DNA from: Chamaesiphon sp. GL140_3_metabinner_129_sub
GTDB lineage: Bacteria > Cyanobacteriota > Cyanobacteriia > Cyanobacteriales > Chamaesiphonaceae
DNA: 49,870 nt
Assembly (NCBI GenBank): GCA_025358725.1
Contig: JANYIT010000178.1
Span: forward strand, 1-49,870
Reading direction: 5' to 3'
The notes under the pieces: model-generated
What the model saw: the letters and a program-made list of their open reading frames with translations, nothing else
Told to the model about the DNA's origin: nothing
Databases searched by the model: none
Translations under genes and position numbers: made by a program
Shown: positions 33,559-41,707 of the stretch, piece by piece
Position numbering within the stretch: the stretch's first letter is position 1
How the letters are laid out: each line of letters starts with the position of its first letter

Positions 33559-34560
33559 CTAGCAATCCTCCATACTAATGATCATTTTTTTGACAACACC
33601 ACCCTCTCGATCGGCGATCGATTGAACTGCTGATTTCATTTTGCTCATCACCAAATCACGACCGATTGCATTCTCTAGTTGCGTATATTGATAGCCACTT
33701 TTCTTGGTGTAAGTGGCAACTGAATTATTGAGTTCTGGCTTGACTAGGATATAAAATGATGCCCATTTGTCTTCAAGTTTTGGTTCGAGTCGATACAGTT
33801 CAGTCGCGCCCTTTTGGTCGTAGCCAGAGTCGAGCTTGATGTTGAGATACCAGCCTGCACCTTGCCGGAAAAAATTTGTTACTGTACCCGATCGATCCTC
33901 CGCATCTAGTACCCTGTCACCTACCTTGAATTCACAGTCTGGGATAAGCTCCACAGGCTCTATAATCTTTGACTGCTTATCAGCCAACACATCGCCAATC
34001 TCTGCATCTTCAGGGTCGATTTTGATGGGTTGGAGTGGTGGTTTAGATGGTGCAACTGGTTGAAGAATTGGGCGGGGTTCACTAGTTGGTTGTTCCTCAT
34101 TCGCACTATGCGAGGGTTCCTCTCTTTCACCTTTGACCTTGCGAACCATCGACTCAGAACAGCCGCATAATTTGGCAATTTTGATATTGCTCAATTGCGA
34201 CCATTCGGCATCGTCTAAACATCTGAAAATTGCTCTCCGAATATCTTCACCACTGCGAGGCAAGCCATGATCGGCATTAGCTGACAAAGCATATTCGATC
34301 GCGTTTCGTTGAGTGCCACTGCGGATATCACAATCGATCGTCCGCTCTCCAGTGGTTACCCACGTTTCCATCTTGGCTTGTAAACGGTGGAAACCATCAG
34401 CAAGCCAATAGTCTGTCCCGTCATAAAATACGATAATTGGTGGCAGCTTGGAGTCGGATTCATGAAGATCTTTGTATCGATCGATTGTGGCCCTGTCGTA
34501 TGCTGCACGGATTTGAGTTCCACCCGATCGATTAATCTGTTTAAGTTCTAATTCTGCCAT
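33559..34560 (-). CDS. ParB N-terminal-domain protein
   Basis: A 333-residue protein. Residues 1-110 form a ParB/Srx-like nucleotide-binding fold: IIVFYDGTDYWLADGFHRLQ carries the 'DG.HRl' motif. A helix-turn-helix follows (IKIAKLCGCSESMVRKVKGE, about 125-145), then a proline-rich linker and a C-terminal domain of about 130 residues with a KVGDRVLDAEDRSGTV start. No ParA is next to it. ParB-like phage proteins may bind DNA or regulate; partitioning is not implied. Confidence 0.75.
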   Translation of the reverse strand: MAELELKQINRSGGTQIRAAYDRATIDRYKDLHESDSKLPPIIVFYDGTDYWLADGFHRLQAKMETWVTTGERTIDCDIRSGTQRNAIEYALSANADHGLPRSGEDIRRAIFRCLDDAEWSQLSNIKIAKLCGCSESMVRKVKGEREEPSHSANEEQPTSEPRPILQPVAPSKPPLQPIKIDPEDAEIGDVLADKQSKIIEPVELIPDCEFKVGDRVLDAEDRSGTVTNFFRQGAGWYLNIKLDSGYDQKGATELYRLEPKLEDKWASFYILVKPELNNSVATYTKKSGYQYTQLENAIGRDLVMSKMKSAVQSIADREGGVVKKMIISMEDC

Positions 34561-34599
34561 TGTTATTAATTTGATTGATTGAAAGTAGATGCATTGATT

Positions 34600-35385
34600 C
34601 TAAAAATGTGGCGGGAAACTATCAGCCCAGGAAGTTAGATGAGTGATGAATTTTTCCAGATCTTCATCGCTCATATTTGCTGTAGTTGTAAAGCTAGGGA
34701 ATAAACTTTTAGCCGATCCTTGCATGTCTTCTTTGGTGACTCCATGCCGTTGGAGAACTGTGAAGACTTGAAAGAAATCATTCTCTAATTGCTTGCGAGT
34801 AGATTGTCGAGGAAGTTGAGCAATTGGAGCTGCTTGTGTTTCTGTCGAAAAGCCGAACTTCTGGCAGATCTGTTGGAAGAGAGCTAGGCAATCGATCGAT
34901 TTATCCCAAGTAGTTTTAATCGGTTGCTGATTCAGGTATACGCTCCCAAATACAACTTTCTCCTCTTCCTTACTAGGTCTGACTGCGATGGTGATTGGCG
35001 ACTGATTATGATCGATCTCTTTCAATCCCAGTAATACACCACGACTAAATACGCTACTCATGCCTGATTGAATACAATAGGTTTGGGAACCACAGCGCAT
35101 CAAGATTCGGAGCTTAATTTTATCTTCATCCTTGTAGGTGGTAGTGTGCGATTCTAGCCCGATCAACTGCCCTGCTAGACCATCAGCATGAACGAGAATA
35201 TTTTGCTCATCCTTACGGCGATACCAACAGGAATTATCTTCTTTTCCACCCTCACGACCGACGTAAATATATTGGACGCGGGGTAGGTCGATTAGTCCCG
35301 TTGCTGGGGGTAGGTTTCCATTCTGGCTTTCTAAGGAGCGGGCAATCCTGGTCAAGAGTTCGAGGGCTTCTGGTTGGAGGGGCAT
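34600..35385 (-). CDS. Unrecognised DNA-metabolism-region protein
   Basis: A 261-residue protein. The core (VQYIYVGREGGKEDNSCWYR, then GLESHTTTYKDEDKIKLRIL, SVFSRGVLLGLKEIDHNQSP) is beta-rich and of the kind often seen beside SSB or recombination genes in cyanobacterial phages; it may be an OB-fold-like protein. The C-terminal 80 residues are helical. No Shine-Dalgarno is seen and the element AGTAGATGCA lies just after its stop. Function unknown; position suggests DNA replication or recombination. Confidence 0.6.
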   Translation of the reverse strand: MPLQPEALELLTRIARSLESQNGNLPPATGLIDLPRVQYIYVGREGGKEDNSCWYRRKDEQNILVHADGLAGQLIGLESHTTTYKDEDKIKLRILMRCGSQTYCIQSGMSSVFSRGVLLGLKEIDHNQSPITIAVRPSKEEEKVVFGSVYLNQQPIKTTWDKSIDCLALFQQICQKFGFSTETQAAPIAQLPRQSTRKQLENDFFQVFTVLQRHGVTKEDMQGSAKSLFPSFTTTANMSDEDLEKFITHLTSWADSFPPHF

Positions 35386-35462
35386 AATTAATATTTGGTC
35401 TAGGGGGTGTGAATTTATTTGTTTGCCAATCGATCGAATAACGGAGGCGGAAATAGGACATA

Positions 35463-35618
35463 TTAGCTAGCAACAGGGGTGAGTTTTTTGGCTTTGCCAA
35501 TGCCTAGTTCCACTGTGTCCGTTTTTGTGACGCACTCAAGATATGCTTCTGATATGCGTTTCCAAGCTTGGCGCGGATTTTTCTGACAAGAAAAGGTAAA
35601 TTTCCTGGTAGATGCAAT
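35463..35618 (-). other. Possible small coding frame without a standard start
   Basis: The minus frame reads QKNPRQAWKRISEAYLECVT, continues to GIGKAKKLTPVAS and stops at 35463. The composition is protein-like. It opens after a stop in the same frame with no ATG, GTG or TTG, so it may be a relic whose start was replaced by the TGCATCTACC junction element. Confidence 0.3.
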
Positions 35619-35623
35619 TCTGA

Positions 35624-35911
35624 TTATTTAAACCTTTCAACCAATGCACATCCTGAATAATCTTGGCGAGAACAGGCATCCTCTAATATTTCAATCGGAG
35701 TGTTGAGACATAGTTTTTCAAGAATAGCTATGTCTTTATTAGCTAAATCTGAATACAATACCCAAATGTTTGATCCTCTGATCGTGGTAGCCTTTTTTAA
35801 AACATCCAAAATAGTTTGCGATCTTGGATTATCAGCTAATGCAACTAAGAAGGACAATGCGCCAAAATTTCCTTGAGCGTATTCTTTCAATTCATCGATT
35901 GTTAATGACAT
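35624..35911 (-). CDS. Unrecognised 95-residue protein
   Basis: A small protein (MSLTIDELKEYAQGNFGALS...) directly downstream of the MuB-like gene. It looks alpha-helical with ankyrin-like or Sel1-like character (LSFLVALADNPRSQTILDVL). There is no Shine-Dalgarno in its leader. The junction element TGCATCTACC follows its stop TAA at 35607-35616. Function unknown. Confidence 0.6.
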   Translation of the reverse strand: MSLTIDELKEYAQGNFGALSFLVALADNPRSQTILDVLKKATTIRGSNIWVLYSDLANKDIAILEKLCLNTPIEILEDACSRQDYSGCALVERFK

Positions 35912-35954
35912 GATTGATTAAGTTGGTAAATTTGGTAGTAGATGCAAATTCTGA

Positions 35955-36683
35955 TTACTTCGTTTTGATGCGAACCCGTTCGTCTGGCATCGAGTACAAA
36001 TCGGGCAACAAGGGACGATCGCCCCACGTAGCAGCATCGACAACGCTCCACTGATTAGACATGGCTTCGGCTTCGATGTAGGCTAGGCTGCGTTTAATTT
36101 GGCGGAGCATAGTTGAGTTGCGATGGATCAGTTCGAGCAGGTCATCAGCGATCGAGATGGGGAATTTCTCAGTTCCGACTCGTTTAGAAATTGCCTTGGC
36201 ATCTTGGACGGTGGGTAAGCTGAGGCGGTGAAAGTGAGTTCGATCGCACAACTGGGGATGTTCGTGCAAGTTGTCATGGATTTTGGTACCAAAGATGAAG
36301 ACCGGAACACCCGCGCCATCATGGATGTCTCGGAGGGTTTCCAGGTGGGTATAAGTCAATTTTTCGCCCTCGTCAATAAATAGCGCGAGTTGTTTATCCC
36401 GACACATCCCAATCAGCTTTACCATCCCCTCAGCCCCAGAGCGGCAAGTGTTGTTATCGATCGACTTGAGCAGCCCTTTAACTAATCCGAACTGACCTTG
36501 ATTAGTTAGCATCCGATAGTAGACACCCTGATACTGGAGAGCCAAATATTCGGCGGTGGTAGTTTTGCCACTCCCAGGCGCACCGACCACCCATGCCATT
36601 TGTTCGCCGTCTTGGGTGCGGAGGAAGTTGAGAATTTGGAGCGTTTCAGCGATGGCGCTAGTCTTGATGGTGATTTGTCTCAT
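35955..36683 (-). CDS. MuB/TnsC-like AAA+ ATPase
   Basis: A 242-residue ATPase with Walker A GAPGSGKTT (about 34-42), Walker B LALFIDEGEKL (about 99-109) and a sensor segment VPVFIFGTKIHDN. It belongs to the MuB/TnsC/IstB group that partners a DDE transposase, choosing the target and stimulating the transposase. The N-terminal helix-turn-helix of Mu MuB is missing; the ATPase begins at residue 1. It is the third gene downstream of the MuA-type transposase in the same operon. The start overlaps a small membrane protein gene. Confidence 0.85.
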   Translation of the reverse strand: MRQITIKTSAIAETLQILNFLRTQDGEQMAWVVGAPGSGKTTTAEYLALQYQGVYYRMLTNQGQFGLVKGLLKSIDNNTCRSGAEGMVKLIGMCRDKQLALFIDEGEKLTYTHLETLRDIHDGAGVPVFIFGTKIHDNLHEHPQLCDRTHFHRLSLPTVQDAKAISKRVGTEKFPISIADDLLELIHRNSTMLRQIKRSLAYIEAEAMSNQWSVVDAATWGDRPLLPDLYSMPDERVRIKTK

Positions 36684-36786
36684 TTTTATTAATTTCGGTA
36701 TCGATCGAGTAGATGGTAGATGCAGCCCATAGTGAGGTCACGAGGATTAGAGCTACAGCAAGCAGTAGGCACTTTGGAGCAGACAT
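36658..36786 (-). CDS. Small single-pass membrane protein overlapping the MuB-like gene
   Basis: A 42-residue frame MSAPKCLLLAVALILVTSLW, then AASTIYSIDTEINKNETN. It has one clear transmembrane segment (6-24) and a polar tail. The start lies 3 nt after the previous small stop (TAACTCATG). Its last 26 nt overlap the MuB-like start in another frame. One copy of the TGCATCTACC element is inside its coding sequence. Unknown function. Confidence 0.5.
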   Translation of the reverse strand: MSAPKCLLLAVALILVTSLWAASTIYSIDTEINKNETNHHQD

Positions 36787-36789
36787 GAG

Positions 36790-36873
36790 TTAAAGCAATA
36801 CAAGTTGGTATTGTCCGGTACAGGCTTGAGTGAGAGCGACGCGAAGCTGGTCGAGAGTTGCGGCTCCCTGCAT
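36790..36873 (-). CDS. Possible 27-residue protein
   Basis: The frame MQGAATLDQLRVALTQACTG followed by QYQLVLL lies in the 100-nt gap between the GIY-YIG gene and the small membrane protein. Composition is protein-like and spacing is tight on both sides. The ATG has no Shine-Dalgarno and the frame is open further upstream without another ATG. Confidence 0.4.
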   Translation of the reverse strand: MQGAATLDQLRVALTQACTGQYQLVLL

Positions 36874-36887
36874 GTGGTGCAGTACTC

Positions 36888-37544
36888 TTAAAGTAAAATT
36901 GGGTCGTGGCAGCCGAACGTTTGACGCAGCAGCTTGAATAATTCACTGATTGCTTCTAGGTCGTACTTTTCTTGATTACTATTGTATTTTTTGTGAAATT
37001 GACGTTCTTCGTTTTGCGTCGCAATTGCTGTATATATTAATTCGACAGAGAAAGACCCTGTCCTGTAAGCTTTTAGCCGCTGCTCAACATCTTTTGAAAA
37101 TCCAACCTTGATACATCCATCAAGCTTCACTGCATACACAAATCCTTTTGGCGATAAATCTGCTTTTTGCTTTTTCTTTTGAATAATAGGCGATGATACT
37201 AGGGTTTTGTCTTCCGACCTCATCCCTTGTAGTACTAATACCTTGGTAACTTCTTGAGCTGCTAAAATTTGTTCTTCTACCGCATAAAAGCTGATCACGT
37301 CACATGCCAACAGGCAGTCAATCGACATGTCTTGATCAATTTGTGATATGTCGTAGCCAAGCAAGACAAGGTACTTATCGACTTTTGGCGTGAATTTGCT
37401 ACCACCCTTTCTTCCCCAAATTTGGTGGTTAATGCCACACATCCGAGCCAATCCGCGCCGAGAAACAGACCCCTTGCCTTCGGAATCGACCCGTAGCTCT
37501 TTGATAATCGATTGTGGTAGTTCATGAGTTGCTAGTTGAGTCAT
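36888..37544 (-). CDS. Regulator-like protein with C-terminal GIY-YIG nuclease domain
   Basis: A 218-residue fusion. The N-terminal 120 residues (SVSRRGLARMCGINHQIW; CDVISFYAVEEQILAAQEVT) resemble the regulator-like proteins at 17552-18265 and 41708-42346. Residues 140-205 form a GIY-YIG domain of the T5orf172/MUG113 type (KGFVYAVKLDGCIKVGFSKD; VEQRLKAYRTGSF; EERQFHKKYN). GIY-YIG domains cut or nick DNA. The protein lies between the transposase and the MuB-like ATPase. An antirepressor-like module fused to a nuclease is unusual. Confidence 0.7.
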   Translation of the reverse strand: MTQLATHELPQSIIKELRVDSEGKGSVSRRGLARMCGINHQIWGRKGGSKFTPKVDKYLVLLGYDISQIDQDMSIDCLLACDVISFYAVEEQILAAQEVTKVLVLQGMRSEDKTLVSSPIIQKKKQKADLSPKGFVYAVKLDGCIKVGFSKDVEQRLKAYRTGSFSVELIYTAIATQNEERQFHKKYNSNQEKYDLEAISELFKLLRQTFGCHDPILL

Positions 37545-37680
37545 GTTCTGAGTTAATCTGTTGAGGTGTTTTTTGATTGGACTCGGACGTGAGTTCGAGT
37601 CTATTTATTTGGTAGTAAAGGTAGATGCAATCCTGAACACTAATGACTTTATCAAAGGGTTCCGAGCCTTTTAACGTCAT
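37522..37680 (-). CDS. Small protein downstream of the transposase
   Basis: A 52-residue frame (MTLKGSEPFDKVISVQDCIY...) between the transposase stop and the GIY-YIG start, which it overlaps by 23 nt. An in-frame TTG at 37713 would overlap the transposase end. One TGCATCTACC element lies inside the frame. Hydrophilic, no family recognised. Confidence 0.4.
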   Translation of the reverse strand: MTLKGSEPFDKVISVQDCIYLYYQINRLELTSESNQKTPQQINSEHDSTSNS

Positions 37681-37696
37681 GCTCAGGACGGGATAA

Positions 37697-39865
37697 TTAA
37701 GCAGATCGCTCAACTTCTAGACTGTCAAGCACATTTGCAAGTGTGCTTTTACCAAGCGGATGGTTTTCGATTTGGTGATTAAACCAGTTAAGCTGCGCCT
37801 GGTCTGCCTGATTCGCCTCTACCAATAGGTAGATTCGCTTCATCTTGTCAAAATACTCCTCACCCACAGCCGCTTGCTGTTTAGCTCGTCGCTCCTGTTG
37901 CTGCTGGTCTGCTAATTTGTCAGCCTCGATCTTCTCGATCGCGCTGCGTGATTCTGCGAGTACTTCAGGTTCGACTTTTTTATTTTTGCTGATGGGCGTA
38001 ACCTTATCCTTTGGCGTGACATCAATATAAGTAAGGATCTCGACTTCTTTGTTGGCTTGTGTCATGTCTTTGATGCTTTGATTTTTAGCTTCGTTGACTT
38101 TTCGCTTGGCATTGACTTTCGCGGTGTGTCGATCCTCAGTGCTGTAGGATTTATCCGGTCTGGCGATCGCAATAAATTTATCTTCATCCCATACCCGCAT
38201 TTCAGTTTGTTCGGGATTAATTGAGATCCGCAGTCTCCGACCGACAAGTGGGGCAATGTCCCCAGCCATGTCATACCACCATTGATTCCGCGCTTCAATC
38301 CCTTTCATTTGGACAGTACGTTCTTCGGTTTTGCGCGTCATCCGCTCCATCAGCGCGTCAGAATCAGCTTGACTGAATTTAGTAATCGGCTGAGTCGATG
38401 TCGCCCATTTTTCCATTGGAGACATGCCGATGGTGCTGTGGCGGTGAGAATTATAGTAAGCTTCCCAAGCGGCTAGATGCTGTTCTAATTCTTCTTTTGA
38501 CAACCATTCCTCATCGTTTTTGAGACTAGTTTCTTCAAGGCGTTTACGTTCGGCGACACTGTGCCCGATCGATCCTGGTAGTAGCTCGAATAACTGGGTA
38601 GCGATGGTTCCATGCACCCGTTCGACTAATGGTTTCTCTTGGGGTTGACCAGGATTGCAGAAGTGGAGAACTACGCCGATCGATAGTAAGGCTTCTTCAA
38701 TTTGAGTATTCTTAAACTCAGAGCCGTTATCGGTGCTAATCATCTCAGGACAGCCCATTTTCATCATTGCCTTGTGCAGTCCGATTGCAGCGGCATGTGC
38801 GCTAGAGCTATCGACAATTTGGGTAACTACACGACGTGAAAAGCAGTCAATGAAAACCATGATTGTGTGACGCTTACCACCTTTGACCAAGGCGTTAACT
38901 TTGGTACCATCCATCTCCCATTTCTGGTTGGCATAATCCATGTCCCTGTCGTGGGTACCCCAAGCTGGACGAACCTTGCTGCCATAGGCTGTCTTACCTT
39001 CCTTGGCGTAGACGTATCCAGGACGATTATGCAAGATCCATCGATCGCGCCACCGAACGATCGATTGGTAGGAGGGGATTCTAATCTCTGGATTGTTGGC
39101 AAATTGTTGCTGTAGCTGCCATTGGATCTGAGATGGACGCTTGAGTACCCATGCCAAGCAAACTTTGTAAACTGCTGGCTGTGAGTCGATTAAAGTACGA
39201 CCTTTAAGGTGCTGACCTTGCTTGCCAGCTAACTCATCGGGTGATTGCTTCTGAATCGCAATCTGCCACCAGCGCGAGACGGTACGAACACATAGCTGGT
39301 TTGAGTTTTGACTGTTGTAAGCTTTGCAAAACTGTTCAATTCCATACCAGTAGCCATCGCCTTGACGATGACCGATTTTAATTCCGTTTTCGTCGCACCA
39401 TTGAGAACACTGTTTGACGATCGCTAGTCGATAAGCTTTACGATCTGCGCCAACGGTAATATCAATTGGAGGCGGTAGGTGAATGTCTGGAACTAGAGAT
39501 AGTTTGGGCTTTTCGATGAACAAATCTTTCGGTGCTAGATATTCTAGCCCACCACCTTTGCCCTCACGCTTGCGGCTCTCCCACTCCTCGGCTTTGATCC
39601 TCCTTCGCAGTCCTGATATTGTCTGGGGAATACCTGGCTTACCTTGCAGCTTCTCGAACAGGATTTCGACTGAGTAGTAATTTTTGGTTGGGGTAGGACG
39701 ACTATCAATATCTTTGATTAAGTCCAGCCCTACTAGATACTCTACGCCTTTGCCTTTGGGTTTTAATCTCCGAGTACAACCTCTGGATTCCAGGTACTTT
39801 TTAGTAGCGTTGTATGAAGCGGGGAATCCAGGTTTGCCAGCGAGATCGGAGATAGATGCGTACAT
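37697..39865 (-). CDS. MuA-type DDE transposase
   Basis: A 722-residue transposase of the MuA class. Two MuA-like winged-helix modules are in tandem at the N-terminus (LAGKPGFPASYNATKKYLES; LQGKPGIPQTISGLRRRIKA). The RNase H-like catalytic core follows, with D319 (KWEMDGTK), D379 (STDNGSEF) and E415 (KPLVERVHG), which is the D-D-35-E spacing. A mu-transpos_C-type domain is near 555-590 (IAPLVGRRLRISINPEQTEM). The tail is charged and may contact the MuB-like ATPase. It integrates and replicates the phage by transposition. It starts an operon with the ATPase downstream. Confidence 0.92.
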   Translation of the reverse strand: MYASISDLAGKPGFPASYNATKKYLESRGCTRRLKPKGKGVEYLVGLDLIKDIDSRPTPTKNYYSVEILFEKLQGKPGIPQTISGLRRRIKAEEWESRKREGKGGGLEYLAPKDLFIEKPKLSLVPDIHLPPPIDITVGADRKAYRLAIVKQCSQWCDENGIKIGHRQGDGYWYGIEQFCKAYNSQNSNQLCVRTVSRWWQIAIQKQSPDELAGKQGQHLKGRTLIDSQPAVYKVCLAWVLKRPSQIQWQLQQQFANNPEIRIPSYQSIVRWRDRWILHNRPGYVYAKEGKTAYGSKVRPAWGTHDRDMDYANQKWEMDGTKVNALVKGGKRHTIMVFIDCFSRRVVTQIVDSSSAHAAAIGLHKAMMKMGCPEMISTDNGSEFKNTQIEEALLSIGVVLHFCNPGQPQEKPLVERVHGTIATQLFELLPGSIGHSVAERKRLEETSLKNDEEWLSKEELEQHLAAWEAYYNSHRHSTIGMSPMEKWATSTQPITKFSQADSDALMERMTRKTEERTVQMKGIEARNQWWYDMAGDIAPLVGRRLRISINPEQTEMRVWDEDKFIAIARPDKSYSTEDRHTAKVNAKRKVNEAKNQSIKDMTQANKEVEILTYIDVTPKDKVTPISKNKKVEPEVLAESRSAIEKIEADKLADQQQQERRAKQQAAVGEEYFDKMKRIYLLVEANQADQAQLNWFNHQIENHPLGKSTLANVLDSLEVERSA

Positions 39866-39885
39866 AACAATAGATCGAAGGTAGA

Positions 39886-40089
39886 TTATTTAAACGGCTG
39901 GATTAGGACATAGTGGGCACCCATGTAGCAGAGCTGGGCAATTAGATGCACCGCGCACAGATGCGATTGAAATCTATATTTGTTGAGGGCGACTCTTTCT
40001 CTGGATTGCTTGTCTCTGTGGGTGGCGAGAACTTCTGTGCGAGTGATGAATTCGTATGGGGGGGGGTAACTGTAGCTCGGTGTAGACAT
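39886..40089 (-). CDS. Small protein before the transposase gene
   Basis: A 67-residue frame (MSTPSYSYPPPYEFITRTEV...). It ends in LIAQLCYMGAHYVLIQPFK, a cysteine/aromatic-rich segment. A TTG 36 nt upstream is also possible. It is followed by a shortened copy of the junction element (GGTAGATTATTTAAA on the plus strand). No family recognised. Confidence 0.45.
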   Translation of the reverse strand: MSTPSYSYPPPYEFITRTEVLATHRDKQSRERVALNKYRFQSHLCAVHLIAQLCYMGAHYVLIQPFK

Positions 40090-40180
40090 AGACTGGGTAT
40101 CGAATCGTGGTTGGGACAAACCCAATTACTGGCTTCATCATTGGTTTTAAGAGCTAAGGACTGGTAGATGCACCCTGTGA

Positions 40181-40441
40181 TTACTCGGTGATGCTGCGAA
40201 TATATTCGCTCTCAATCAACAGGTGGTGATTGATGATGTTGCGGTAGGTGTTGTGCATGATCAGGTTTTGACGGTAGTTTTTGACTGCGTGACGACGCAA
40301 TGTCTGTGGGTCATCGATTTCGGTTAGCTTAATCGCGTATTGCTCGATCGCTTGTAATTGTTCTGATGTCAGGTTATTCACGGTAGCTCCCGAAGAATTT
40401 AAACGAGGTTTGCTTGGCGGCGGTGGTACTTGGTAAGCCAT
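40181..40441 (-). CDS. Small early protein
   Basis: An 86-residue protein (MAYQVPPPPSKPRLNSSGAT...). It has a proline-rich start and a helical remainder (LQAIEQYAIKLTEIDDPQTL). Its first 68 nt overlap the end of the next gene upstream in another frame. The junction element follows its stop (TAATCA...TGCATCTACC). Function unknown. Confidence 0.55.
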   Translation of the reverse strand: MAYQVPPPPSKPRLNSSGATVNNLTSEQLQAIEQYAIKLTEIDDPQTLRRHAVKNYRQNLIMHNTYRNIINHHLLIESEYIRSITE

Positions 40442-40613
40442 CTAGAATCAGTTGAAGGTAGTATTTAGTTGCCCATTTAGCGTGGTCTTCGGTAGCCGAT
40501 TCTAGCTGCTTGTCTAGAAGAACTAGTTCATAGGGTGTTTGGGTTGTTCTAACAGCAGGTACTGGCTCAGGAGGCTGCTTGGGCTTGAAGAAAAAGTTAA
40601 AAATGCTATTCAT
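40374..40613 (-). CDS. Small early protein
   Basis: A 79-residue protein (MNSIFNFFFKPKQPPEPVPA...). The first residues are hydrophobic/aromatic (IFNFFF), so weak membrane contact is possible. The rest is helical. It overlaps both neighbours (8 nt upstream, 68 nt downstream), as is usual in this compact operon. No family recognised. Confidence 0.55.
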   Translation of the reverse strand: MNSIFNFFFKPKQPPEPVPAVRTTQTPYELVLLDKQLESATEDHAKWATKYYLQLILDGLPSTTAAKQTSFKFFGSYRE

Positions 40614-40836
40614 ATTTGTCGATGTCGATGTATTTAATTCGGTTGTTGATGCAGCAGTTGAGGATCATATTTGAGATACTTTTCTTCTGAGTGGAATTAA
40701 GTTTCTCAACTCCAAAATATCTCTTGCCGATCTCCGTCTTGGTCATGCCTGGATTGGCTTTGACAATCTCGACTAGCTTGTCGCGTTTGGCTTGGAGTGG
40801 CTTGGTGACGTTGTGGGCAAATACTGGGTCTGGCAT
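40606..40836 (-). CDS. Small helix-turn-helix-like early protein
   Basis: A 76-residue protein with a helical basic region and a winged-helix-like segment (LVEIVKANPGMTKTEIGKRY, then SISNMILNCCINNRIKYIDI). It could bind DNA. It starts 3 nt after the stop of the gene upstream and overlaps the next start by 8 nt. Not assigned to a family. Confidence 0.55.
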   Translation of the reverse strand: MPDPVFAHNVTKPLQAKRDKLVEIVKANPGMTKTEIGKRYFGVEKLNSTQKKSISNMILNCCINNRIKYIDIDKYE

Positions 40837-40838
40837 GG

Positions 40839-41084
40839 TTAAAAGGGGTCGTTAACTTTGCAGGCTCTGTCGTACCAGATGGCTGGACATTGATGGACTT
40901 GAAACATGCGGAAGATTCGATCGAGGTCGCTATCGACAGCGGGGATGCCACAACTGGTAAGAAATTCGATTTGTTCGCTGGCATCGAATAGCACTAAGCC
41001 AGCTTGGAGATTCTGGGGGAAGGTGAGGTACCAGCCAGCGGGGGTTTTCTCCAAGCGGCAATTGAGCAGGGTACTATTATTCAT
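40839..41084 (-). CDS. Small early protein
   Basis: An 81-residue protein (MNNSTLLNCRLEKTPAGWYL...). The ATG at 41084 overlaps the previous stop (ATGA); an upstream in-frame alternative is less likely. The pattern LTFPQNLQAGLVLFDASEQI suggests a small alpha/beta domain. Unknown function. Confidence 0.55.
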   Translation of the reverse strand: MNNSTLLNCRLEKTPAGWYLTFPQNLQAGLVLFDASEQIEFLTSCGIPAVDSDLDRIFRMFQVHQCPAIWYDRACKVNDPF

Positions 41085-41413
41085 TTTTTGACTAATAACC
41101 AAGGGTTGGGGGTAGAGGGTTGGGATTCAATTGCCATGTCGAGTAAATCGCTGATGGTTCGATCGAAGTCTTCTTCCTCTAGTGGCGCAGTTAGTTCCTC
41201 TTCTAAGTCGCGGCTGAGATCGACGTAGCTGAGGAAGGGGATGAGTCTGTCAAACTGGGCGGGGGAGAGTTTGATCCGGTGGGGTTCGCAGGTGAGATCC
41301 AAGCCATAGCAGTCGAGTTTGCCGTCCAGGAGGATGGGGGTGATGCGGGTGATGTCTTTGATTCTGAATAGGATTGAGGCTTTGTTTCCGGCGATTTTGA
41401 TTAGGGCTAGCAT
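41081..41413 (-). CDS. Small early protein, paralogous to the next gene upstream
   Basis: A 110-residue protein beginning MLALIKIAGNKASILFRIKD and including KLSPAQFDRLIPFL. It shares its layout with the 73-residue protein at 41477-41698 (M-L-x-x-I-x-I, N-x-A-S-I, D-I-x-x-I, then Q-F-x-x-L). The C-terminus is acidic (LEEELTAPLEEEDFDRTI). The two probably arose by duplication. Function unknown. Confidence 0.55.
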   Translation of the reverse strand: MLALIKIAGNKASILFRIKDITRITPILLDGKLDCYGLDLTCEPHRIKLSPAQFDRLIPFLSYVDLSRDLEEELTAPLEEEDFDRTISDLLDMAIESQPSTPNPWLLVKK

Positions 41414-41476
41414 TGGTTTTGGTTGGGGAGGGGTGGGTGGTGGTGGATGCAGGGCGGGATTATTCGGATCGGATTA

Positions 41477-41698
41477 CTAGATTTCTGGTAGTTGAATGTA
41501 GGGAATTTCGAGTAAATGGGTTAGCTCGATAAATTGCATGGCATCGATCTCGATTGGATGGATTGTCGAAAAAAGGTAGATTCTGAAATCGGGGATATCA
41601 TTCCTTGGTCGATCGAATGAACGTATAGACAAGATGTCGTTGGAGTTGATGACGATCGATGCGTTCTCGTTTTCTCTGCGTTGAATTCTGATCAGCAT
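41477..41698 (-). CDS. Small early protein, paralog of the 41081 gene
   Basis: A 73-residue protein (MLIRIQRRENENASIVINSN..., IEIDAMQFIELTHLLEI). It corresponds to the N-terminal two thirds of the 110-residue neighbour. Its start lies 9 nt after the regulator-like gene's stop. A divergent version of the junction element (TGCATCCACC on the minus strand) follows. No family recognised. Confidence 0.5.
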   Translation of the reverse strand: MLIRIQRRENENASIVINSNDILSIRSFDRPRNDIPDFRIYLFSTIHPIEIDAMQFIELTHLLEIPYIQLPEI

Positions 41699-41707
41699 GG
41701 CTGTAAG

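Noticed and set aside
36689-36946. 85-residue frame overlapping the small genes before the MuB-like gene
   Set aside because: Cysteine/serine/arginine-rich composition typical of an off-frame reading; the frames with a membrane helix and tight stop-start spacing are better.
36658-39865. CRISPR-associated or Tn7-like transposon (TnsB/TnsC pair, as in cyanobacterial V-K systems)
   Set aside because: The transposase has MuA-type N-terminal modules, and no TniQ, Cas12k, Cas genes or CRISPR repeats are present. Phage genes surround it.
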